Source: Madurella fahalii (taxonomy: Eukaryota > Ascomycota > Sordariomycetes > Sordariales). From it: a stretch of 64,000 bases of DNA. This document shows positions 1-11,967 of this stretch, in pieces. Below the pieces are notes generated by a model. The model saw only the letters and a list, made by a program, of their open reading frames with translations, was not told the origin of the DNA and made no database searches. The stretch is from NCBI GenBank assembly GCA_029876055.1, contig CM056878.1, positions 62,001-126,000 of the forward strand, written 5' to 3'. The translations under genes and the position numbers were made by a program. The first letter of the stretch is position 1; each line of letters begins with the position of its first letter.

Positions 1-1604
1 TAAGTAAACACAGTGGCGGCACCGATTCCCCTGTACAGGCACAAGGTGAATTTGGTCTGGACTCATAAATTCAGGGGCTATTTCTCGTTTCACGCTCCAT
101 AACAGATGTCGATTTCCTGAGCACGGTGCCATCATCCCGACTATCACAAGCTTCATCACAAAGATGCTAGAAAGTCGATTAACTTAGCATCAGGCAAGTG
201 CCCAATTAGGACACAGCAACGGTTCGTATAATAAGTTCGCCCTATCGCTTATCTCCGCACCTCGACTATTACGGTGAGAATTCGAGAAGCTAGCCTACCG
301 GAGAGATATGATCCGAGAGCGAAGCGGACTGGTTGATCCGGAGTGCGAACAATGTGAGCTCGTCTTACAGAAACCGACTTGGGTTCATCACAAGAGATAT
401 AAGGTCCAGGTCGTCCGGGCTCACATTACACAGTGGACTTAAGATTGCTTGCGACGGACGGGCCGGACGGCTATCATGTATGCACCAAGCATGTTTTCGC
501 TTTTTTATGACGTCTTGTGGTGCATTTCATTACTAGAACTTCGGGCTTTGATCCTTCCTAAAACTCGCCGAAAGTTTTGTAATTAACTCCACAATTGATC
601 CCACCCCCGACGGCCAATCTCATCATGCAACAAAGGGAATTACTGCCGGCAGCAAGTTGCGACAGCGACGAAACATCCTTTCAAGAGGGCAAAGAAAGGG
701 CTGTTTATTGTAGATAAATCCCTATTTCCCCGTGCCTACAATATATACTTCCTATTCCTAGTAACTACCTACGAAGACACCCAGGTATATCTCACGATAA
801 TCATACTGATGATCAGCGCATTCCCCGAATGCACATGACAGCTCTAGATATAATGAGTCAGGAAGTCGCCCTTTTACCACCTGAGGCCAATAATTAGCAG
901 CCTTGCGAACCCGATTCTCGTATATCCCTTTGCTCAGTCGCTATGATGCCTCGCATTCGCCCGAATTGTTTCTTCAATTTTTTCTCCTATCGGTCTCTAG
1001 GCGATATCTCGTAGTAACTTACCCGAGCAGAATTGGGTGTTGGAAACCATAAGTAGTATTAATACAACGCAATACCCGTTGACATGATGCTGTGATAATT
1101 ACTCCGTCTTTCCAATTCCAGGGCGCTCGAATTTGCCCCATGTAACCGCTCGCGCCGCTGATTCGGGGGTATTACGTGGCATATCTACCGAGGACCGGTT
1201 TCTGCTGTGCTAAACGGAGGATCGGAGGCCCCATTGCCTTAGGGCTTGTTTAATCATCGGCGCAGAATCGGCCATTAAATTAGGCCGCTGTCCCCGTTGA
1301 GAATTTCGGGGCTTATGCCCTTGCTTAAACGCTGTGATACCCGAGCCGCCCGGCTCCGATTTGAAGACGCGGCAGCGGAGAATGCGACGTGCATTTTTCA
1401 TCCAGTAGGAATATTGCCGACAATCCCCCGCAGCCATGGACCAAGCTGGGTGATGTGGTTGCAGGGCCAGAACACATGATTACTAAACAGTGTGTTTTGG
1501 GGGTTTTACCCTTGAAATCTATATATCTTTCAAAGCAGGAGGTGTGTCACTCTAAGCTGTGATGTCCATGATCATCCCAGCACCTGGCTTCTTGCCCCAT
1601 TACC
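1..1604. other. AT-rich intergenic, no gene seen
   Basis: No open frame here looks like protein: the short frames lack recognisable motifs and overlap in several frames. No tRNA, long repeat or transposon end was seen. The last part is presumably the promoter of the DUF2306 gene. Confidence 0.6.
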
Positions 1605-2756
1605 ATGACCACATTCACCATGGCCCACCATCCTCCAGCAAACGCCTTCGTCAAGTTCGCCCGTAAGGTGTACAATCCAGTCGGTTTCACCAAGGGTTAT
1701 AACTTCGTTCTGTTTTTTATCTTTGCCGGCGCATTCTTTGGGTTCACTCTTGCTCGGCTACACTTTCTCGACATCGACAAGAGCTTTTGCGGGTCGGGAC
1801 AGGCACTTGATTGCTACTACTACACCTCAGGCTCTGTCGATAGAATCGGCTTTATGATACATCTTGCCGCCATTTTACCGGCCGCATTGCTCACCTGCCT
1901 GCAATTCGTGCCAGTCATCCGTCACAAAATCATCCTCTTCCATCGGATCAACGGATACATCATCCTGCTTTTGAGCCTGGTGTCTACTGCAGGTGCCATT
2001 ATGCTCGCCAGGAATGCAGTGGGCGGTTGGATGGAGGTGCAGACCGGTGTTGGCTTTTTGTCTCTTATTTTTGTTGTCTCTCTGGGACTGGCGTTTTACA
2101 ATGTCAAGAAATTGCAGATAGAGCAACATCGAGCATGGATGCTTCGAGCCTGGTTTTATGTAAGTGCCTTGTTTTTTCCGACACGCGAATAATCTTCTAA
2201 CCTTCCCCCTAGGCTGGCTCAATCATCACAATGCGGCTCATCCTCTTCGCCTCAACTACAATCATCAGCACTCACGGATATTATGTCGCTATGCCCTGCT
2301 CAAAGGTTCAATACTTTTTCTTCGGTTCTGCCAACGCAACTCTACAGCAATACCCGGAGTGCGCGTCATACTTTTCCAATGAGGACCCTGATAAGACTGT
2401 TGCTGTATCCGCAACTCTGCAGGGTTATGGGAGTAACGCGATTGCAGCGTTCAGCATGAACTTTGGTGCCGCTTTCTGGCTTGCCTTAGCTATACATGCT
2501 ATTGGGGTCGAGGTTTATGTACGTGTTACAGGCCATTCAGGTGTACGGTGTAACTAACGCATTGCAGCTCCATCTAACACCTGCCGAAGCTGACCGGTTG
2601 CGAAACGTCTCCTACCAGCGGCAGCTGGAGGCTGGTATGAAAAACCCAGGCCGAGCTGGCCTAACCGCAGACAGGCTAGGTGATTCAGCGCTGTGGGTAC
2701 CGCAGGAGGAGCGGACGGTTGTTGATGGCGGTTCGATGGGAAGCTCAACGAAGTGA
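1605..2756 (+). CDS. DUF2306-type multi-pass membrane protein
   Basis: Three exons, 1605-2159, 2213-2518 and 2568-2756, join in frame to 349 residues. Both introns (54 and 49 nt) have GT-AG ends, and the second carries a CTAAC branch point. The protein has about six hydrophobic segments: near residues 30-50, 85-108, 120-140, 150-168, then two encoded by exon 2. It carries the RxHRxxGY stretch (HRINGYI) and the HRAWMLRAW motif typical of predicted membrane proteins of the DUF2306 family, whose function is unknown. The C-terminal tail is hydrophilic and probably cytosolic. A second ATG six codons downstream could also serve as start. There is no signal peptide. It stands alone, with AT-rich spacer on both sides. 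The family assignment rests on remembered motifs, not on a search. Confidence 0.82.
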
Positions 2757-3088
2757 AGACTTGAGCACCACAGATTCAATTTTAAAATGAACACCAGAAA
2801 CATAATCCACTTTGCTAGCGGCTTACAAAGTTGTACCAGATAGTATACCTGGTGCTTAACACGGGCACATTAGCGAGTTCCATTCCATCTAACGTTACCT
2901 GTGTAATTACAGTACCAATATGATCCTTAAAAGCACGTAGCCGTCCGGCTGATACAACACCGCGTCAAATCGTTAATCTAGTGCACCGGTTACCAGTGTA
3001 ACGTGCATTCGAACGACCCAGTGCATTCATGAAATGTCGTTACCCTCTGATTATCGTCGCCGCAGCCTTTATTAAATGTTTTGCTCCT

Positions 3089-3107
3089 AAAAAAAAAAAA
3101 AAAAAAA
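3089..3107. repeat. A19 homopolymer
   Basis: Uninterrupted run of 19 A directly read in the sequence. It could be a relic of a retroposed poly(A) tail or a simple slippage tract; no target-site duplication was identified. Confidence 0.9.
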
Positions 3108-4731
3108 GCGGAGCCGACATGCTCCAGGGTTCTTATTATCCCTTCTCATGTAACTATCCCTAGACAAACCATACCTCCCGACCCAACCGCCCAGGGCCCC
3201 CGACGGTCTAGGAAGAATTTGGATCGAAACCAAGGCATCGTTGGGTGAGCCAGATGTTGGCACAGTCATACAGGCTCCTATCGCGCTTGTAGCTACCGTG
3301 ATATGGATGCTAATTAACTTCGCACCGTTAGCGAAGAGTGTACCCGCTTGATATACAAATAAATAGCTGAACAATTCACGCTTGAAGCAGAAGAAACTTG
3401 TCAATAAAATATAGCCCGATGAATTGGAAAAGGTACTTATAGATGCGGTGCGAGAGCTTGTATTATTTCTTACCAGAAAGCAGCTGCGGACAGATTAACA
3501 ATGATTGAATCAGTCGGCAACTACCCGCCTAATCCTCATCCGCGATAGTAGTTAAGCAGTCCTCATATACGAGTTCTATAATGCAATTGGAATGTTTAGA
3601 CTCTAAGTTCTTAGTCAGGGCTTCAGACAGACACGTGTTACCTTCTAGTGGTCATCAGGCAGGATCGGGCATTTTACCTAGCGCGGGAGGTGATAAAGGA
3701 AGAATAATACCTGGATAGATATGTGTATAGCGATAATAAGGGCAAGATGTATTCTCTATGATAATGACTATCCAATTACTCGATGAGGCTTACTTGTCTG
3801 TTGCTACGATTTTCAAGTTCCTCAAACGCCATGTGGATATCTAAATAGTCGCCATCGGCTGCGCCGGTCTTATTGAAAAGGCTACTAACCATATCGTTAT
3901 GTAAATAATAATATATTTCTAGATATGCCCAACGGTCGCTTTCCAAGGCAGACTAAAAGGCTTTTGAATGCTTGTGTGCCGCGTCTTGATGCGTACCACG
4001 CACTTCTATTGAGCTGCAAGATGTCCTCGGTGATGTGACAGTCAAAGGTCAGAAAAATTAATAAATAGATATGTGCGATAGTTGTCTTATCGAACATGGG
4101 TAAGCATACCTAACTCCCAAAAACACTTATAGTACAGATTATCGAATGATCCGCTTGCGATGCCCGGGATGTAGAAATCTCTGAGTAACACACTTGCTCT
4201 TTGGATGCTTTCAAAGATAAACAGTAACAGCTTGTAAAATATTAGAGAGTGGGAAAGAAGTTGAGTGACGAAATTAACGGCTCTGTACTCCTACGGGCCG
4301 AAGTTGATTGGCAATCTTGCTGCGTTCATTTTCTAGTTTTCTTATACCTCCCTCACCGCAAAATACTTCCCAGCAAAGGGTGGTTGGGCGTTCCTCAGCA
4401 TTTACTCGGAGGTGCCGGGGTCGCTGAGATAGATCTAGCCGCCGACAGTAAACAAAACATTTAATAATTTGCATTCCGACGTGTTAGAAACTAGGTATAG
4501 TCAGGTAAGAAGCTATACGCTTTCAAGTCGGCGCTGTCCTGGCCTGGAGTGCTCATAGTGTTAAGTCGTCTAGCTTTCCAAAGGAAGAGAACTCAGAATA
4601 TCACTATTTAAGGAACAAACTACTCTCTTACTCAGTTTTGGTTGCCATTGCAATCATTGTTCTCCATTACCTTCAAAGGGCCGACGTCGGCTGGGATATT
4701 GGACCTTGAGGGCACGCAACGTACATGCTTC

Positions 4732-4752
4732 TTTTTTTTTTTTTTTTTTTTT
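4732..4752. repeat. T21 homopolymer
   Basis: Uninterrupted run of 21 T, in opposite sense to the A19 run 1.6 kb upstream. Origin is unclear; the sequence following it is pyrimidine-rich (CCCTCTCTTTCC). Confidence 0.9.
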
Positions 4753-5383
4753 CCCTCTCTTTCCTCCGTTCGCTCCTTATCACGTTTCTTGGACGTCATG
4801 AAATTGCCGATAAAGCGAGCATATATGCTAGCAAGAGATTTCCACTGATCGGTTTGGCCGCCTAATGGTCTTCCAATTCCAAAACTGCTAGGTCAAATAC
4901 CTTAACATATCACGGAGCGAGAATTCTATGGGCCGGTGAAAGTTTGCTAAGTTGTCCAGTTGCGTTTGCAACACTTATAGTGCGCGTGCAGGGTTAGCAG
5001 TTATTAGAATGCTGTCCCAGTCTTATTCACGCAATCTCTGCATCTTACGGCAGGTAGGAGTAGTAATTATAAGTCTCAGAGCTTTTGGCAAGCAGTCAAT
5101 TACCAACATCTGAGCAAATGCACGGAGGGCCTGCACGAGACAGCTAACCACTAGGCACCTACGTACCTTAGGTGATTAGATGAATCAGTCAACTTCGTCT
5201 CATGGCGCAGATACTCCTCTACTTTCAACCATTTTTGGATGTCAACAGCACTCGCACATCCCATTACCGATTACTCTCACACAAGTGGTTCAACGTTTTC
5301 ATGATTTTAGTTATCCTCCATACTTTCACCATGTTTTATGTACATGAAAACACCTCCCGCATCTTGCTTTGACCATCAAGCAC

Positions 5384-5836
5384 TTATGCAAGAGTTTGGG
5401 GAGCATAGCTTTTGTCGGGAGTGACGGCCACGCCGTTAACAAGCTCGCGGTCGGTGTAAGCGGGCCAGATGATCAGGCGCAAGCTCCTGTCAACTACTGA
5501 CCAGGTTGTGAACCCTTGGTCGGGCCCAAATTGGCCGCTCCAGCCGGAGCTGATGGTGTATGGGCCGCAAGCGATGCCACTTGTCGGGGCTTGGCTGGCC
5601 GGCGCGCCCGTGACGGTGTACGAGCAATTAGTGACCGGAGCCGTACTCGTATCGACGCCGAAGGAGATAGTGCAAGAGGTGTCGTCTGCGTTGCAGGTCC
5701 GGGTGAAAGAGTTGATTGTCCATTGCGGGACAGCGGCCATAGCGGACACAGCCTCGGATCGGGACTCCATGGTTGGAGCTGCAAAGGCGTTGCTAGCTGC
5801 GGCAATTAAGCCGAGGATGGCGGCATTGAAGTGCAT
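5384..5836 (-). CDS. Small secreted cysteine protein, Hrip1-like
   Basis: Single exon encoding 150 residues. It starts with a hydrophobic signal peptide (residues 1-19, cut likely after AFA). A possible pro-region with APTMESRSEA follows, then a mature domain of about 115 residues with four cysteines at 48, 55, 71 and 90, enough for two disulfides. The core pattern WTINSFTRTCNADDTSC resembles the Hrip1/MoHrip1 group of secreted fungal proteins that trigger a hypersensitive response in plants; this is from memory of the family and is moderately sure. It could equally be a generic secreted beta-sandwich protein of unknown role. It sits alone between AT-rich spacers, a common setting for effector-like genes. 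No intron is needed. Confidence 0.7.
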   Translation of the reverse strand: MHFNAAILGLIAAASNAFAAPTMESRSEAVSAMAAVPQWTINSFTRTCNADDTSCTISFGVDTSTAPVTNCSYTVTGAPASQAPTSGIACGPYTISSGWSGQFGPDQGFTTWSVVDRSLRLIIWPAYTDRELVNGVAVTPDKSYAPQTLA

Positions 5837-7270
5837 CTTATCTGTGAATGTGCGTTAAGGGCTTAGGATTGCTGTGCTATGAGACGGTATAATCACACAC
5901 TGGTAAAAGAGGACGAGCCAACATCTCCAGAAGCATATTTGCTCCCCTTAAGTAGTACTTACATATGTCGGTTAGCCTGTTAGCTGCTTCAGGTACGATT
6001 ACATCATGACAGATCGGGATGGGCCCGAGCGGCAGGTCGTCGAGGCCAATACGAAGCCATTTGTGGCGGGCTCTCCTGCTAAACAGACGCAGGGTATGGA
6101 TTGAGGCTATATGCGGTGGGTCTCTGTATAGATCGGGATGCTATGCTACCTCGTATTTCCAGGATGGTCGGGCGGGAGCTCAATGCGACTTCCGTCAGCA
6201 TCTACTCGGAGCTCGTATTAACATCAATGGCGACGTAACATAGTAGTGTAGGTCGGTAGAACTGACTGCGCAGGATCTAGCCGAGAGCAGAATCGACGCA
6301 CATTGCTAAAATAAAATCGCTCCATGTCCTAACACGGGGTCAGTTGGATCATGATCCGATATTAACCACGGCTGGAGACGGGAACCGGCTTGCCGGTCAG
6401 GAAGGCTTCGGTCTACAGTAGAGCCAAGCGGATTTTGATGGTCAAGTTTGCAGGGTTTCACAACTCCACCTAATACGATGCCAAGGTCCGAAGGACTCGA
6501 AGTGAGCGGGGCATAGGAGCCCCTTCCGAAAAAACTTGCCTACATTACATACCTTACTTGCTTCCCCGTATCGATGGAACAAAGTTCCTAAAGCCATAGC
6601 GGGTTGAATCACTGGCACAAAATTGCTGGTATTGGGCCTCAATGGTTTCGGTGAAATAACCGCCTGGACGTTGAAGCGTGTATTTTAATTACTATACACC
6701 AAGGACAGTGGGATGGTATACTGAGTAGAGCGGGGAACCACGTTACGTGCAGATGGTCGGCGGGGTTATACAAGAGATCCTGCAGAAACTCTTCCCGTTC
6801 TATTGCCGACCTCCAAGTTGCTGCTCGTGCAATACTCTGTTGCGACCTCAGTACTGAAGTTTCCGCCGCCAAAGGTACCTTAGCGGATTTCGGTGATTGC
6901 TTTCCGCCAGTTGGTAATTCAGGTACCCCTTGGCTATCCGGTCCAACATCACAAGTAATCTGAGTCCCTCACAGCACCTTCCAGGGTCGCAAACGTCGGT
7001 CTGTTGCTGTTACTGTCCTGTTCTTCTATAGCAAAGCTAAGTATATTTTTCTCCACTTTTCATCGTGTTTAGTCTTTTGAAAAGAGTAGTATTCTGGAAA
7101 ACTTGTCACGACATACCACCACGACCCCGCGATCGCAGGGTCAGCGGCATTTAGGGATTGCCAAAGGCATGTCTTGGCGCCAAGGATGGCCAACACACTG
7201 CCTCGGCTCTCTGTGCCAACAACAGTGCCTATTACCATCCCGAAGTTCGCATCGACAGGCAAGCGCCGCT
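5837..7270. other. Intergenic, no gene seen
   Basis: About 1.4 kb with only short overlapping frames and no recognised motif. It separates the small secreted protein gene from the broken hydrolase. Confidence 0.5.
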
Positions 7271-8545
7271 ATGATGGCCGCGAGACGTCCAGACCAATCC
7301 GTGACCGAGGAACTTACAATCTGGGATAGTGTGGCCTTCGCCTGGCTCTTTCCGCTCGTTGGTATTTGCAATCCCGTCAATACTGAGCACTTGAACTCTG
7401 CTGCAGCAAGGAAAAAAAATACTCACCAGTGTTGATCTTATCCAGTCGGCCGTTGGCTGGTCTACTACACCTTCTGCAAGAATGCGGTACTTCACTGGCG
7501 CCAGAGGCTGGCCCTCACCTTCCTGCAAGCCCAACGCGCAAACTTTCCTACCCGTCATCTGCGATGGCTGGTTCGGCATGTCTCGACAAGGGCAGCAATC
7601 CAGCGGTATTGCGACCGACATAGCATCCCCCACAAGACAACCACCCTCGATGCTACAAGCACCTCGGACAACCCGAGCCTGAGTATTCCCCCGCCAACTC
7701 TTCACATGCTCACCCCAAATACCCCTCACGGGAGTGGCTCGACGCTCTTCTACCTCCATGGCGGCGGCTACGTTAACCCCCTGCGTGGCGCTGCCCATTG
7801 CCTTTCATCATGCAGTGTTCCGCCGCTTGTCATGCAACGCAAATCGTCATTCTCGAGTACGCCTTGGCTCCCTAACATCCCTATCCGGCGCAGTTGGTGC
7901 AATGCGTAGCCGCGCTGCGCTATCTTGTTGAGGGCATGTCGGTGCAGCCCGAGGATGTGATCCTCGCCGGTGATAGCGCGGGCGGCCAGTTGGTCGCGGC
8001 ACTGCTCGCGCACCTGGCCAGGCCGTCGCCGTATGCAGCCCCTCTAGTGGTACGTGGTCAGTTCCGGGCTGCGCTGCTTGTGAGCCCGTTTACCCGGCTA
8101 CCTACGGATGCCGGGAGTTATGAGAGCAATGATGGCAAGGATTACCTTAACCGTGCTCAGGTGGCTGGCTTCAAAGCGGCGTGGAAGGGGAGGGAAGATG
8201 AGGTTTGGGCGAATCTGTGCGGGGGTGGAGGGGCAGCCGAAATTTGGAAGGAGGTCTTCGCTGGGAGTACTGACGGGCTGGTCAAGAAGGTAATGGTCAC
8301 GGTTGGAACGGCCGAGGTCTTTCTCGACTGTTGTCGTGTCTTCGCCAGGGAGCAAGCATGTGGGAGCGGAGATGGTGATGGCTGGCTGTGATACGGACTG
8401 GCGGGTTCTCGAGGGCAAAACTTCTGTGCTTGTCGAGTGCGAGGGAGAAGTGCACGTCCAAGTCGCGGTGGATTATGTGGTAGGATACGGTAGGGGAACG
8501 ATGCTACGTGCCATCATGGCCTGGTTACTTACTACTAACAGTTAA
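7271..8545 (+). pseudogene. Broken alpha/beta hydrolase (arylacetamide deacetylase-like)
   Basis: The coding trace can be followed across three reading frames. Exon 1 begins near 7271 (start uncertain) and encodes SVTEELTIWDSVAFAWLFPL. A normal 84-nt intron follows (7362-7445). Then comes RWLVYYTFCKNAVLHWRQRL leading to the oxyanion motif HGGGY (near 7761). At about 7797 the frame shifts. In the new frame ILEYALAP is followed by a TAA stop (7873-7875) where the family has a glutamate codon (YALAPEHPYP). The trace continues to the nucleophile motif GDSAGG (7972-7989) and FLDCCRVFARE. A further shift near 8350 precedes the C-terminal CDTDWRVLEG...GEVHVQV piece ending at 8545. So two frameshifts and one nonsense codon break a gene of the hormone-sensitive-lipase-like/steryl acetyl hydrolase group. 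The GDSAGG motif is still intact, which points to fairly recent loss. Confidence 0.8.
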
Positions 8546-8690
8546 GAGCATACGCCTCGGATGGCCCTGACGAGATACAAATATTTCTTGGTACAACCCA
8601 ACGTTCTGGCGGTGGCTGTTAGGAGCTGCATAAACCTGCCAACCGCAACACCCCCAACCGTACGCGGCTCAGTTAGTAAGCTGGCCTGAA

Positions 8691-11365
8691 CTATCCAGAG
8701 CCGTCGACAAACTCGTCTAACAAGGTCATCATCTCCTGGTTACTGTAGAACCAATCCTGCAGCTGTATCCCGTTTCCCATCCAAATCATTGGGTTAACCC
8801 CCCTTTGGTACTCCTGGCTATTGCTATCGCTCATGCTCCCTCCAACTGTAGACGACCCGAACTCGGGGTACTGTTGCTCCTGCTCGGCGCTCGGCTGGGA
8901 GCTGGGAGGAAAGCCCAGGACTGCTAAATAAGTGTCTATGCCAGTGCTCGGCTGACGCTGGTCCTCTCGGATGAAGGCGTCAGTTTGAGACTCGATGTAC
9001 TGCGATGCAACGCTGTATAGGATTTGAAATAGGCGGCGGAGCTTGTCCACAGCCTCCGGGACAGTACAATCGAGTTGGAGGGAGGCGACAAACGCCTGAA
9101 GCCGGGCAAGGTCGGTCTTATCCTTCGTCTCGATCACATGACAGAAGAGTACAATGAAAGGGACAAAAGGAGCAAAGAGAATTGTCCTAACAGGTTGTGA
9201 GCATCGCCGCTTTATAATTACACGGAGCAGGCCGCGGCCAATAGATGCCTTACCAACTCATGTAGCTCGAGAACAACCCAATCCCACTCCTCTCGACCAC
9301 TGCCATGCAGTCTTGGTGTCGAGCCAATGTCGCCCGGGCAGCACGAATACACTCGGCAGTGAAGGTCGTCGAGGATCCAACCGGATTAGGAACAGCTCGG
9401 TGTACGAGTGTGAGAGTTGACAGCCGAAGGACATGGTCTGCAATGACGAAGAAATCTGCCGTGTCTTCGCCAAGGTTTTCCACCGAGTATTGCGTCCATT
9501 TGTCCTACTCGACGTTGCCACATAGTCAGGGTTCCGGGTTGCGCAACCATACGCTCGGGGATGGGATTTCTTACAGCTGTTTCCTGTGTCATAGTCTCAA
9601 GCTCTTCGAGCTGATGTACAAGGAGCTGCACCCGGGATTGCCGTACAGACAGCGGCTGGGCGATGGCTTCGGGACAATAGAGCAGCTCGTAAATCTGGCC
9701 CTGGATTTTGGAGGCTATGACCCACAACCGCAAGAAGTCGGTAATGAGTGCACGTTCCGGGTCGTCGCTGGATGGGTAGGGCACCGTGATATCATAGTCC
9801 TGAATCGTGGGCGGCCGCCCGAGACGAAGAGATAGGCTTTTGTCAAGAACATACGTCACCCAAAAGAGGAATTGCTTTCGTTGTTGCTCATGTGGAGTTT
9901 CATTCTTGTGAGATCCGATTCTGTGGTAGCCAAGTGTTTGGCAAAGCTCGGAAGCTTTTGACGACAGCACCCAAGCTAGGGACGGCTTTGACAACTCGAC
10001 AGTATAGAAGACCTAATAAACATATCAGCGGGGAGGGCGGATAGCTGAAACCCGTTGGCCGAGGAAACGTCTTACCCCCAACAAGAGCGCGACGATCACG
10101 TCATTGTTTGCTGGCAGGTGCAACGGCAAACTGCAGAGTGCGGTTTCAAGGTTTACCCCACAGAGGCTAGAGGCGGCTAGAAACTCTTCCTTCCTCCCGG
10201 GGATTTCGTTGGCATAAGCCGAGAAGAGGATATGCAAACCGGCATTGGCGGTGATAAAGCTTGCTGCGTCGTAGCTGTCGGCCAAGTAAACGGCTAGGCA
10301 GATTTCTGGAAGTCGCCCCATGTTGAAAAACTCGAAGACCCACGTCACGCAAAAGTTCTTTTGTGCTAGACGTAGCCGTCACTGTCAGGCTCGACGGCCC
10401 CTAGTGGTTGGGGTATTTGGTTTGAGAAGGCTACGCACATTTCGAAAGCTTGAGAATCTCCAAGGTCCTCTCGATAGGGGGCAGGCTACAGCCTTGCAAA
10501 GGGGTGGGCTTGACGGGCTTCGCATGCGGATAGGTCATCTCATGGGAAGCGGGCTGCTTCTTCATGGCCTCAACAACATGGTGAAGCGCCTCTATCCTCT
10601 CGCGCATCTCCGGCCTAGCATCTTCGCTTACAACTTTCTGCAGCAGATCATTGGCGAAGACGGAATGCGCCGTCAAGGAAGACGCGCCTTCGGCCACAGT
10701 ACTTGTGGTGTCTGCATTGTTCACATGACTGGCCGGGCTTGGCACGGGCGACGGAATGGTCCTGACGGCGGCGGCTGGTTCAGATAGCGTTTTCGATGGG
10801 GACGGCAACCGCACTTTGAGATCCTCTAACAGGCGAACTACCCCATCAAGCCGACGATCAATGTGATCGATCTTTTTCTCACTAGGATGTGTAAGCATGA
10901 GCGAGTACAGACTCCGGGGGAAACTGTTCGAGCAAGACTCTTACTATTGATGGGTCAACAGTATGCGCGTCCGCTTCTCTCTTGGTCTGGTCTCGGAGTG
11001 AGTACACTCAATCTTTGCATGGAGGCAGTGAGCGCACGGCGATTCCCGGTTGCAGCGGATCTGGGTAGTATCCACGATTAGTGGAAATTACAAGTACAAC
11101 TCAAGTAAGGCAAGTAAAGACACGGGTGCAGAAAAAGTAAACCTCCAATCCTATTGCCATGTAGTCACTGGGCGGGAGCGATGGAACACCAACCAACCTT
11201 CCGTGTACGACAGGCGTCACACTTGAGATAGGCATGTGTTGTTAGCCTTCATTTTGTCTCGGCGTGTTAATACGAGGGTGGGACACTTGCAGCTCGGGGA
11301 ACGGAGTTGTTAGCATGAGACGCATCTGGCGGCGGCGACTCGGACCCTCCGACCACTTCTTCCAT
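8691..11365 (-). CDS. Zn2Cys6 fungal-specific transcription factor
   Basis: A minus-strand gene of about 712 residues. Proposed exons are 11365-11285, 11221-11198, 11060-10945, 10881-10439, 10365-10076, 10012-9575, 9504-9254 and 9186-8691; from the third exon on all splice sites are standard and all phases match. The zinc cluster is split by an intron: CDACRTRK, then IRCNRESPCAHCLHAKIEC. A basic stretch (RPREKRTR) and a heptad-like linker (YEKKIDHIDRRLDGVVRLLEDL) follow. The middle-homology region carries SKPSLAWVLSSKASELCQTL and RKQFLFWVTYVLDKSLSLRL, usual for the Fungal_trans domain. It should be a nuclear DNA-binding regulator; the target is unknown. The first exon and its GTCCCA donor are weak, so the N-terminus is tentative. 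The broken hydrolase lies 145 bp beyond its 3' end and the ABC transporter lies upstream, divergent; either could have been a target. Confidence 0.83.
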
Positions 11366-11967
11366 GCCGGGCTTGTGCAGTGGACGCGGCAGGTTGGGTT
11401 AGTGCGACAAATGAGGCTCGTTTGGACATAGATCGTGATGACGTGGGGCATGATTTTAACTCCCGGATCCCGCGGAACGCGCGGGCTCCGTCGGAACTTG
11501 AGATGGACGCTCGGGCCACAACCCCTGTGTGGCCCTGGTTGGAATCCTCAAAGACGAATCACGACGAATCACGGCCAAGGTGACCGAGGTTCTACCGCAG
11601 TGGGCGATTGACTCATATGGCATAGCTAAGCGTGGATTAGTCGCCTGCCTCCCCCGAAAAGGAACATCGGCTCCCGGCCCCGAGGGAAGCCACTTCGGCC
11701 CCCGGGTCATCATGGTGTCCGCGACCAGTCCACGCGTCAATCTGCAGCAAGCGAGCCTCACAATGTGGTTTATGGGCTTGGCGCCGAGCAAAGCAATGAA
11801 CGGCCCATTTTAGCTCTCATCTTCTGATCTCCACTCTGCATCGTCGTCCTGTCCAGAAGATGATACGCCGTCCTAGTCCCTGACGCAAGTATAAACCCCA
11901 AGTCCTCATCCTCTTGTCGTCGCCGGTGAGCTAACAATCGTAGGTTTTTACTCTAACACGAAGCGAC
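11366..11967. other. Divergent promoter region
   Basis: About 600 bp between the minus-strand Zn2Cys6 regulator and the plus-strand ABC transporter. The frames here lack motifs. The arrangement would allow shared control of the two genes. Confidence 0.5.

Larger units (their letters stand above)
2757..5383. other. Long AT-rich intergenic tract
   Basis: A 2.6 kb stretch without a convincing gene. It contains an A19 run (3089-3107) and a T21 run (4732-4752). Many TA steps and stops in all frames suggest old, decayed DNA, possibly affected by repeat-induced point mutation, but no parent element is recognisable. Confidence 0.55.

Noticed and set aside
7232..7798. 188-codon open frame on the minus strand over the broken hydrolase
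   Set aside because: It is the antisense shadow of a recognisable plus-strand hydrolase trace and has no motif of its own.
11456..11813. Open frames on both strands between the Zn2Cys6 regulator and the ABC transporter
   Set aside because: They overlap each other, have no recognised motif, and lie where the divergent promoters are expected.
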